Positions 1 to 6,397 of a DNA stretch of 10,761 bases are shown in pieces. Position numbers and translations under genes: made by a program. This DNA comes from an uncultured Bacteroidales bacterium (GTDB taxonomy: Bacteria > Bacteroidota > Bacteroidia > Bacteroidales > UBA932), in contig CAMOKK010000029.1 in NCBI GenBank assembly GCA_946617545.1, positions 1 through 10,761 of the forward strand, in the 5' to 3' direction. The notes beneath the pieces are model-generated. The model was not told where the DNA came from and ran no database searches. It saw nothing but the letters and a program-made list of their open reading frames with translations. How positions within the stretch are numbered: position 1 is the first letter of the stretch; every line of letters starts with the position of its first letter.

Positions 1-535
1 GGTTGAAGTCGTAGGTTTGGCAGCGGCTCAGGATGGTGGGCAGAATCTTGTGCTTCTCCGTGGTGGCCAGGATGAAGATGGCGTGTGCCGGGGGCTCTTC
101 CAGCGTCTTGAGGAAGGCGTTGAAGGCGGCCTGTGACAGCATGTGTACCTCGTCTATGATATACACGCTGTACTTCCCCACCTGGGGCGGAACCTGCACC
201 TGTTCCATGAGGGTTTTGATGTCCTCCACGGAGTTGTTGGAGGCGGCGTCCAGCTCATGGATGCAGTAGGAACGGCCTTCCTGGAAGCTCACGCACGACT
301 CGCACTTTCCGCAGGGCTCCATGTCCTCTCCGGGGTTGGCACAGTTGATCATCTTGGCAAAGATGCGGGCCGTGGTGGTCTTTCCCACGCCCCGGGGACC
401 GCAGAAAAGGTAGGCATGGGCCAACTGTCCCCTCCGGATGGAATTGGACAGCGTCCGGGCTATATTGTCCTGCCCTATCAGGCTTTCAAACGAATCCGGC
501 CTGTATTTGCGGGCCGATACAATGTAGTCGCTCAT
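1..535 (-). CDS. dnaX: DNA polymerase III subunit gamma/tau, N-terminal part (runs off the window)
   Basis: Clamp-loader ATPase subunit that opens and loads the sliding clamp and holds the replisome together. The visible 178 codons begin MSDYIVSARKYRP, the usual DnaX opening. They contain a Walker A motif GPRGVGKT (residues 46-53), four zinc-binding cysteines (C65, C75, C78, C81), a Walker B with DEVH (128-131) and an SRC motif (170-172) carrying the arginine finger. This is AAA+ domain I; the lid, collar and any tau extension lie beyond position 1. The ATG at 533-535 overlaps the TGA of the protease gene upstream as ATGA, which fixes the start and points to translational coupling. Identification rests on several diagnostic motifs in the right order and is very secure. 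Whether a shorter gamma form is made by frameshifting cannot be seen here. Confidence 0.97.
   Translation of the reverse strand, partial: MSDYIVSARKYRPDSFESLIGQDNIARTLSNSIRRGQLAHAYLFCGPRGVGKTTTARIFAKMINCANPGEDMEPCGKCESCVSFQEGRSYCIHELDAASNNSVEDIKTLMEQVQVPPQVGKYSVYIIDEVHMLSQAAFNAFLKTLEEPPAHAIFILATTEKHKILPTILSRCQTYDFN
532..535 (-). other. ATGA stop/start overlap coupling the S41 protease to dnaX
   Basis: On the minus strand the four bases ATGA contain both the dnaX start (ATG) and the protease stop (TGA). Such overlaps usually let a terminating ribosome restart on the next gene, so dnaX translation probably depends on translation of the protease gene. Confidence 0.85.
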
Positions 536-2118
536 AGCAGTTCCAAAGCTTTTTCCACCGTGTCATCCACCGGCAGGTAATACTTGTAGAAGGCGTTCTC
601 CCCCAGCTTGGAGTAGCGTGCGATAAGGGCGCTCAGCTGCGGAAGCAGGTAGGGGGCGGTCTGCTCCCACTCGGCCGCCGTGCAGCGGATGCCGTCCTGC
701 CGGAGGGCATAGGCGGGGAAATCGGCCTTCAGATTAAGTCCTTTGAGGAAACGGTCCATGTCGGCATAATTGTCGATGGCCGAGAGGCGGGCGCTGTAGC
801 GGTCGAAAACCTGGGAGGCATAGCGCATCTGCGTAGCCTTCCGGTTGCAGGCGATATAGAAGGCCGATGCCCGGGTGGTGTCCATGGGAACAAAGACATC
901 CGGCATGATGCCGCCGCCGCCATAAACCGCCCGGCCGGTACGGGTGTGGTGTACATCGGTAGTGTCCAGACGGACGCTGTCGGCACTGAACACTTCCCCG
1001 TCGGCATAGCGGTTATAGATATCATAGGCGTAATCCCGCTGGCTGGCATAGGGTTTCTGGATGCAGCGGCCGCTGGGAGTGTAATACCGGGCCACCGTGA
1101 GCCGGATGCCGGAATTGTCCGTAAAGAAGAAGGGTTCCTGCACCAGGCCCTTTCCGAAGGAACGGCGTCCCACCACCTTTCCGCGGTCGTTGTCCTGGAT
1201 GGCACCGGCGAAGATTTCACTGGCCGATGCCGAGTTCTCGCTCACCAGCACGGTAAGGCCCACGCTCTGCAGCGTGCCCCGTCCATCGGCCTTATAGACC
1301 TCCCTGGCCCTGTGGAGCCCTTCGATATAGACGATGGTGTCTCCGGGAGAGAGGAAGTCGTTGGAGAGGAGGAGCGCCTGGTCCATGTAGCCGCCGGAAT
1401 TGTCCCGCACATCGAACAGCAGGTGCGCCATACCCTGGTCAAGCAGGTCCATGGCCGCCTTATGGCATTCCTCGAAAGTGGTACGGGAGAACTTGCCCAG
1501 GCGGATATACCCCACCCCGGGCTTAATCATGAAGGCGGCATCCACGCTGTGTACGGGAATCTTCCCCCGGGTTATCTCAAAGGGAATCACTTCCTTTCCA
1601 CGGCCCACCGTAATGGTAACCTTGGTTCCGGAAGGGCCCTTCATGCGCCTCACCATGCTGTCCTGGGGAAACTTCACGCCGGCAATCACCTTGTCATCCA
1701 CCTTCAGAAGGCGGTCTCCGGGCATCAGCCCCACCTTTTCCGAGGGGCCGCCGGCAATCACCTCCAGCACGATGGCCGTGTCGTTGGGCACGTTGAACTG
1801 AATGCCGATGCCTTCAAAATTGCCGGCCAGGTCTTGCTCGGAGTCCTTCAACTGCTGCGGGGGAAGATAGACGGAGTGCGGATCCAGCTTGGCCAGGGCG
1901 GCCTCCACGGCCGCGTTGGTCATTCCCTCCCGGTTCAGGGTATCCACATAGTTCTTTTCTACCAGGTCCAGGATGAGGTTGAGCTTGCGCCATTCCCCGT
2001 AGCGCGTATTGTACAGGCGCTGCTTTTCCCTATAGCGTACAACGGACAGCGTGACAAGGACACCTATCAGGATGCCCAAAACCACTTGAAGAATCTGAAG
2101 AAGGGTTTTTCTCTGCAT
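532..2118 (-). CDS. S41 family C-terminal processing peptidase (CtpA/Prc-like), membrane-anchored, with PDZ domain
   Basis: Serine protease that trims or degrades periplasmic proteins from their C-terminal ends. Residues 8-27 form one hydrophobic segment followed by basic residues, read as an N-terminal signal anchor placing the enzyme in the periplasm. A PDZ domain covers about 100-175 (GIGIQF at its start, GLMPGDRLLKV in its core). The S41 core follows: a DVRDNSGG motif (236-243), SASASE with the likely nucleophile S298, D309, and FGKG with the likely general base K323. The 25-residue spacing from S298 to K323 equals that of E. coli Prc S430/K455. About 130 residues follow the protease core, with no domain I recognise. 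It starts 6 bases after the dCMP deaminase stop and overlaps dnaX by 4 bases. The substrate is unknown. A dCMP deaminase followed by a Ctp protease is a gene order I recall from other Bacteroidales. Confidence 0.95.
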   Translation of the reverse strand: MQRKTLLQILQVVLGILIGVLVTLSVVRYREKQRLYNTRYGEWRKLNLILDLVEKNYVDTLNREGMTNAAVEAALAKLDPHSVYLPPQQLKDSEQDLAGNFEGIGIQFNVPNDTAIVLEVIAGGPSEKVGLMPGDRLLKVDDKVIAGVKFPQDSMVRRMKGPSGTKVTITVGRGKEVIPFEITRGKIPVHSVDAAFMIKPGVGYIRLGKFSRTTFEECHKAAMDLLDQGMAHLLFDVRDNSGGYMDQALLLSNDFLSPGDTIVYIEGLHRAREVYKADGRGTLQSVGLTVLVSENSASASEIFAGAIQDNDRGKVVGRRSFGKGLVQEPFFFTDNSGIRLTVARYYTPSGRCIQKPYASQRDYAYDIYNRYADGEVFSADSVRLDTTDVHHTRTGRAVYGGGGIMPDVFVPMDTTRASAFYIACNRKATQMRYASQVFDRYSARLSAIDNYADMDRFLKGLNLKADFPAYALRQDGIRCTAAEWEQTAPYLLPQLSALIARYSKLGENAFYKYYLPVDDTVEKALELL

Positions 2119-2124
2119 GGCCGC

Positions 2125-2529
2125 TTACTGGATTTGCTCTACTTCAATGCCGGCACGCTCCAGCAGGTCTATGCCGTCCGTGAGGCGATAGGCGTCACGG
2201 TACACTACCCGCCTGATGCCGGCCTGGATGATGAGTTTGGCACACTCCGCACAGGGAGAGGCCGTCACGAAGAGCGTGGCTCCCGCAGAGGAATTGCCGC
2301 TCTTGGCCACCTTGGTGATGGCATTGGCCTCGGCATGCAGCACGTAGGGCTTGGTGACACCGTTCTCATCTTCGCAGACATTCTCGAAACCCGAAGGGGT
2401 TCCGTTGTAGCCATCGGAAATGATGGTGCGGTCTTTTACCAGCAGGGCCCCCACCTTCCTGCGCTTGCAGTAGGAATTCTGGGCCCACACCTCGGCCATT
2501 TCCAGATAACTTTTGTCGAATTTCTCCAT
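2125..2529 (-). CDS. dCMP deaminase family protein (ComEB-like zinc deaminase)
   Basis: Cytoplasmic zinc enzyme that most likely deaminates dCMP to dUMP, feeding thymidylate synthesis. The 134-residue protein is a single cytidine/deoxycytidylate deaminase fold. HAEAN (65-69) supplies the zinc ligand H65 and the proton-shuttling E67; SPCAEC (91-96) supplies C93 and C96. The N-terminal segment GYNGTPSGFENVCED (40-54) matches the substrate-loop region of dCMP deaminases and argues against tRNA adenosine or riboflavin deaminases, which share the zinc core. The start ATG lies one base after the upstream stop (TAAGATG), so it is probably translated by reinitiation. In this operon it could help supply dTTP precursors alongside dnaX. 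Family call is secure; substrate is inferred from family. Confidence 0.93.
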   Translation of the reverse strand: MEKFDKSYLEMAEVWAQNSYCKRRKVGALLVKDRTIISDGYNGTPSGFENVCEDENGVTKPYVLHAEANAITKVAKSGNSSAGATLFVTASPCAECAKLIIQAGIRRVVYRDAYRLTDGIDLLERAGIEVEQIQ

Positions 2530-2530
2530 C

Positions 2531-4186
2531 TTAGTTTCTCTGATACAGGTAACGCTTGATGCTCTTTTTGGGCGTACGCTCGAAGTCTTCGGGCATGAGC
2601 TCTATCTTCTTGATTTGCGCGTACTTGGGAAGCACGTCATTGATGGCGGGCAGAAGGCCGATGATGCGCTTTTTGAAGTCTGAGCGGGTATAACCGTCCA
2701 GCTCTCCCTGGTGCCAGTCCGGATAGATGAGCGCCGTGAGACCGCCGTCGTCCTCCACCACCAGGGAATCTACCACGTAATTGAAGTTGTTGATGGTGGC
2801 CTCCACCTCTTCCGGATAGATATTCTGGCCGGAAGGGCCCAGCACCATGCACTTGGAACGGCCGCGCAGGAACAGGTAGCCGTCCCGGTCTATCACGCCC
2901 ATGTCGCCGGTCTTGAACCAGCCGTCCGGCGTGAAGGACGCCTTGGTGGCGTCGTCGTTCTTATAGTAGCCCAGGCACACGTTGGGGCCTTTCACCTGCA
3001 CCTCTCCGGGAATCGTTTTGGGATCTGTGGAGTCTATGCGGATTTCCATGTTCAAGGCGGCCCGCCCGGCCGATCCCACCTTCACCTTGTCCCAATGGGC
3101 ATAGCCGATGATGGGCGCACACTCCGTCATGCCGTAGCCCACCGTATAATGGAAGCCTATCTTGTGCAGGAATTTCTCCACCTCCGGATTGAAGGCGGCA
3201 CCGCCCAGGATTACCTCCTCGAACTTCCCGCCGAAGGCATTGGTGAGCTCCGTGCAGAACTTCTTCGCGATAACTTTGTCCAGCACCGGGATATGACGGT
3301 AATATTTGGTCTTGTCAATAACGGGCTTGAGCTTGCTCTTGTACACCTTTTCCATCACCAGCGGCACCGCGATGATAATGTCCGGATGCACCTCGCTGAA
3401 AGCCTGCATGATAATCTTGGGGCTGGGAACGCGGCTCAGGAAATGCACATGCATGCCGATGGTCATCTCAAAAATGAATTCGAACATCATCCCGTACATA
3501 TGGGCCGACGGGAGCATGGACACTACGTTCATCCCGGCCTTCAGCATGGGACAGGCATCCTTGGAGGCGAACTCGATGTTGGAATAGAGGGCACGGTAGG
3601 GAATCATGACACCCTTGGAGAAACCGGAAGTGCCGGAAGTATAGTTGATGATGGCCAGTTCTTCGGGGCCGTCATGGTAATAATCGAGGTTCTCCGGCTC
3701 GAAGTTATTGGGGTAACGGTGGCCGAATTCCTCATTGAGGTGCTCCCTCACCTGGCGGCGCTCCTCACTGTCGGCATACAGGAACTTGAAGTTGTTGATT
3801 TGTACCACCACGGACAGGTCCGGCATTTCCTCGGCCGACAGGCCTTCCCAGATTACATCGTCCACAAAGAGGACACGGGCCTCGGAGTGGTTCACCAAGT
3901 AATGGATGTTTCCGGGTTTGAACTCGTGCAGGATGGGAACGGCCACGGCGCCGTAGGTGATGGCGGCCAGGAAGCTCACGCCCCAGTTGGCCTGGTTGCG
4001 GGAGCAGATGGCCACCTTGTCTCCTCTGCGGAGGCCGCACTGTTCAAAGGCAATGTGCAGTTTGGCAATCCGGCGGGCCACATCCCGGTAGGCCAAGGTC
4101 ATGCCCTGGAAATTGGTCAGGGCAGGGCGGTCCCAGTTCTTGACGAAACTCTCCTGCAACAGTTTGTTTACTGAATGAAATTCCAT
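2531..4186 (-). CDS. AMP-binding acyl ligase, long-chain fatty acyl-CoA synthetase-like
   Basis: ANL-superfamily adenylating enzyme, expected to activate a fatty acid as acyl-AMP and then transfer it to CoA (or possibly acyl carrier protein). Motifs in order: phosphate-binding loop YTSGTSGFSKG (182-192; Ser where Thr is commoner in SGTTG), GYGMTE (350-355), GWFKTGD (422-428), GRSK (442-445), and a lysine-rich C-terminal tail TPKKSIKR (538-545) where the catalytic lysine is expected. Which lysine (540, 541 or 544) is catalytic is unclear by eye. At 551 residues it is slightly shorter than E. coli FadD. It has no membrane segment, so it is cytoplasmic or peripheral. It starts 14 bases after the DUF3352-like gene and ends 1 base before the dCMP deaminase. 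Its product could supply acyl donors for phospholipid or aminolipid synthesis; the specific acid is not readable from sequence. Confidence 0.92.
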   Translation of the reverse strand: MEFHSVNKLLQESFVKNWDRPALTNFQGMTLAYRDVARRIAKLHIAFEQCGLRRGDKVAICSRNQANWGVSFLAAITYGAVAVPILHEFKPGNIHYLVNHSEARVLFVDDVIWEGLSAEEMPDLSVVVQINNFKFLYADSEERRQVREHLNEEFGHRYPNNFEPENLDYYHDGPEELAIINYTSGTSGFSKGVMIPYRALYSNIEFASKDACPMLKAGMNVVSMLPSAHMYGMMFEFIFEMTIGMHVHFLSRVPSPKIIMQAFSEVHPDIIIAVPLVMEKVYKSKLKPVIDKTKYYRHIPVLDKVIAKKFCTELTNAFGGKFEEVILGGAAFNPEVEKFLHKIGFHYTVGYGMTECAPIIGYAHWDKVKVGSAGRAALNMEIRIDSTDPKTIPGEVQVKGPNVCLGYYKNDDATKASFTPDGWFKTGDMGVIDRDGYLFLRGRSKCMVLGPSGQNIYPEEVEATINNFNYVVDSLVVEDDGGLTALIYPDWHQGELDGYTRSDFKKRIIGLLPAINDVLPKYAQIKKIELMPEDFERTPKKSIKRYLYQRN

Positions 4187-4200
4187 TATCGTTTCTGTTT

Positions 4201-6315
4201 TTAATTCAACTTATACTCCCGGGTGCGGCCGTCATAACATTCTCCGCTCACGCCCTTGGAGCCTATTTTGAGCTGGGTATCCGGACGCAGCATCTTTCCG
4301 CCCTCTTCCTTCAGGAGGCTCTCACCTCCCGCAAAAGGATATACGAGGGTGCGGATGCTGGTTCTCACCACCCAGTAATTCTTTCCTCCCACCTGGATGA
4401 GCTCCGGCAGGTCTTTCACCGTTTCAGGAGCCCGGATGCCCTTCCAACCTTCCGGCTTCTGGCCGTGAAGGTTGTAGCGCTCCAGGGTATTGTCTTTGTG
4501 CAGCACCATCACGGTGTATCCTCCGATACCCGTGAAGTCGTATACGTCCGGTCCTAAAAGGACAGGTTTGGACAACTTGACCGGGAACCCGTTCACCCAT
4601 TTGCCCAGGCGGTCCAGCAGGTAGAGTTTGTCCCCTGCGGCAAAGAGGAACTGGATTTTCCCGTTCTTGTAATAATCTACATCCTGTACCCGGCCGCAGA
4701 AGGGCTCCTTGAACGGAATACCCCATACGTCCTTTCCGCTCTCGTCCTGCAGGCAGATGGAAAGGTGGCTGTTCTGATACAGGTAATTGGTCTTCTTGGT
4801 CTGGAAATTGGTCACCGGGAAAGGCCCTGCAGGAATGACCACGGTGGTGTCCCGCTCCTGAACCTGCACCTTATTGCCCTTGAGGGTCTTGGTCTGCAGG
4901 CTGATGCGCATTTCGGGAAGCTCTTCCGAAAGATTCAGTGAGGCATACGCCGGCGCATAACCGGCTCCCAGGGTGAACTCCTTCACGGGGGCGGCCAAAG
5001 AAGCGGCCAGCAAGCTGGAAGGAAGGTCTCCCGCATCCGTGAGGGAGGCATAGGCCACAAAACCGGAAGGCAGGCTCACGGAGGCATCGGCCAGGCGACT
5101 CTTCAAAGGATACTCCTTGACGGATTGCTCCTGCAGCGCCTGGAGGGTGGGAACATCGGCATAGGCGCTCCAGCGGTTGCCGATGGAGGCGCAGACGGTA
5201 TCCACAGCCGAAAAAGCGTCCCCGGCCACAATGGCCAGGCAGCCCCGGTAGGGATTGGCACTCTCCGCTCCCAGCCTGAGGTCTTTGCTGCTTCTCACCA
5301 AAAGGGCTTCCCGGAGCTTTTCTCCGGAGTAGAAGCTAATCTTCACCAATTCCCGCGGCTGCAGGCTGCGGAACCATTCTTCCGGACTCATCGGCCGGCC
5401 GGACTTGGTTTTGAGCTCCTTGCTGAAGGCGCCCAGACGGCCTTTCCCGTCCTCTTCCTTGCGGCGCGAAGCCAGATAGGCCTCCACATCTCCGACAGGG
5501 ACAGACAGGGCCGTTGCCGTATAGTATGGCACCACCTCCGGGAATTCCGGGGCCGATGCGGGTGCTCCCTTGAAGGCGGCGAAATAGCTTTCCCAGCCTT
5601 CTCCTTCCAGGGCAGTGCCCTTCAGAAGAAGCTGGTCTTTGTCTTCCTGCAGCACCCAGCCGCTCCAGGCAGTCAGCCCCTTTACGAAGGAAGCCTTCCG
5701 GTAAGGCTTGCCGGCATACACCTGCAGGAGTTTGTCTGCATGGGCATGGGAAAGGAGAAGGACAGCATGGCCGGAGAGGTGCCCCACCAGGTCTTTGAGG
5801 CCGCGGGTTCCCAGGAGGGAATGCCCCTCCTCCAGATGGCGGGCGGCAGCCCCCACGAAGGTTTCGCTGCGGCTGGCCATCAGGAAGCCCTCCTTCCAGT
5901 CGGTCTTGAGACCGGCCTGGGCCGCCATTTTACGGGCCAGGGTATCATCTTCCTCCACCCGGGCCACCACAAGGGGGACCAGGGAGCCGCTGTTGTGGAG
6001 GGACACCGCCATTTTCTTTCTGCCTATTGACTGAAGGAAGGCCATCAGTTCCGGATTCCGGGGGGCCAGGAAGCCCTTCAGGATTCCGGAAGAATCGGCC
6101 AGGATGCGGGAAGCGGCGGAAGACCCGTCCAACACCAGCACGGCGGCGGCGTCCGAAGGGACGGCCCTCAGGAGCGTCCAGTCGCCGGAAAAGGACGCAG
6201 AATAGTCGTTGTCCCGCGAGGGGGTGTCCGAATAGAGTTTCACGATGGCAACGGCGATGCCTGCCAAAAGCAGGGCCACTGCGACAAGGGAAGCTATGGT
6301 GCTACGTTTCGCCAT
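4201..6315 (-). CDS. Membrane-anchored protein of unknown function, DUF3352-like with C-terminal beta-propeller-like region
   Basis: I recognise no characterised function. The 704-residue protein (from ATG at 6313-6315) opens MAKRSTIASL, followed by one hydrophobic helix at about 8-27 and then a polar region, so it is probably anchored in the inner membrane with its bulk in the periplasm. Residues about 45-465 have the look of DUF3352 proteins (a PSDAAAVLVLDG segment near the start, alternating strands and helices, few cysteines). Residues about 495-700 contain beta-strand repeats such as KIQFLFAAGDKLYLLDRLG and GGYTVMVLHKDNTLERYNL, resembling PQQ/WD-type propeller blades. A TTG nine bases upstream (6324) would extend the frame, but it lies inside a TATCTTTG promoter-like box, so the ATG is preferred. 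It heads the five-gene run ending in dnaX. DUF3352 is assigned by eye and uncertain; the reading frame itself is secure. Confidence 0.82.
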   Translation of the reverse strand: MAKRSTIASLVAVALLLAGIAVAIVKLYSDTPSRDNDYSASFSGDWTLLRAVPSDAAAVLVLDGSSAASRILADSSGILKGFLAPRNPELMAFLQSIGRKKMAVSLHNSGSLVPLVVARVEEDDTLARKMAAQAGLKTDWKEGFLMASRSETFVGAAARHLEEGHSLLGTRGLKDLVGHLSGHAVLLLSHAHADKLLQVYAGKPYRKASFVKGLTAWSGWVLQEDKDQLLLKGTALEGEGWESYFAAFKGAPASAPEFPEVVPYYTATALSVPVGDVEAYLASRRKEEDGKGRLGAFSKELKTKSGRPMSPEEWFRSLQPRELVKISFYSGEKLREALLVRSSKDLRLGAESANPYRGCLAIVAGDAFSAVDTVCASIGNRWSAYADVPTLQALQEQSVKEYPLKSRLADASVSLPSGFVAYASLTDAGDLPSSLLAASLAAPVKEFTLGAGYAPAYASLNLSEELPEMRISLQTKTLKGNKVQVQERDTTVVIPAGPFPVTNFQTKKTNYLYQNSHLSICLQDESGKDVWGIPFKEPFCGRVQDVDYYKNGKIQFLFAAGDKLYLLDRLGKWVNGFPVKLSKPVLLGPDVYDFTGIGGYTVMVLHKDNTLERYNLHGQKPEGWKGIRAPETVKDLPELIQVGGKNYWVVRTSIRTLVYPFAGGESLLKEEGGKMLRPDTQLKIGSKGVSGECYDGRTREYKLN

Positions 6316-6319
6316 ATTA

Positions 6320-6351
6320 TGCAAAGATAATCAATTTTTTGCATCTTTGCA
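6320..6351. repeat. 9-bp inverted repeat overlapping a promoter-like box
   Basis: The arms TGCAAAGAT (6320-6328) and ATCTTTGCA (6343-6351) are perfect inverted copies separated by 14 AT-rich bases. The lower arm contains the minus-strand TATCTTTG box. It could be an operator, or two back-to-back promoter-like boxes; it is too AT-rich and lacks a T-run in the right place for a convincing terminator. Confidence 0.55.
6322..6329 (-). promoter_or_regulatory. Bacteroidetes -7 promoter box TATCTTTG for the DUF3352-like operon
   Basis: TATCTTTG on the minus strand is an exact match to the Bacteroidetes -7 consensus TAnnTTTG. Only 6 bases separate it from the ATG at 6315. About 20 bases upstream there is a weak -33 candidate, TCTG, within an otherwise AT-rich stretch. 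It would start a transcript covering the five genes to dnaX with almost no leader. Confidence 0.6.
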
Positions 6352-6397
6352 GAAAACGCGGCCCCGTTCTGTAAAAAAATAATGCTCCTTTCCCCCG

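Noticed and set aside
946..2559. 537-codon plus-strand open frame across the protease and deaminase genes
   Set aside because: It crosses two real minus-strand genes and their junction, and its translation has no family features.
2711..4174. 487-codon plus-strand open frame opposite the AMP-ligase
   Set aside because: Antisense shadow of a gene with all expected ANL motifs; no independent start signal or domain.
6316..6324. TTG start extending the DUF3352-like protein by three residues
   Set aside because: The TTG lies inside the TATCTTTG promoter-like box and would have to be transcribed from elsewhere; the ATG at 6315 is simpler.
6352..6397. Terminator after the GH95 gene
   Set aside because: There is a run of seven T on the minus strand at about 6372-6378 but I could not find a GC-rich stem before it.
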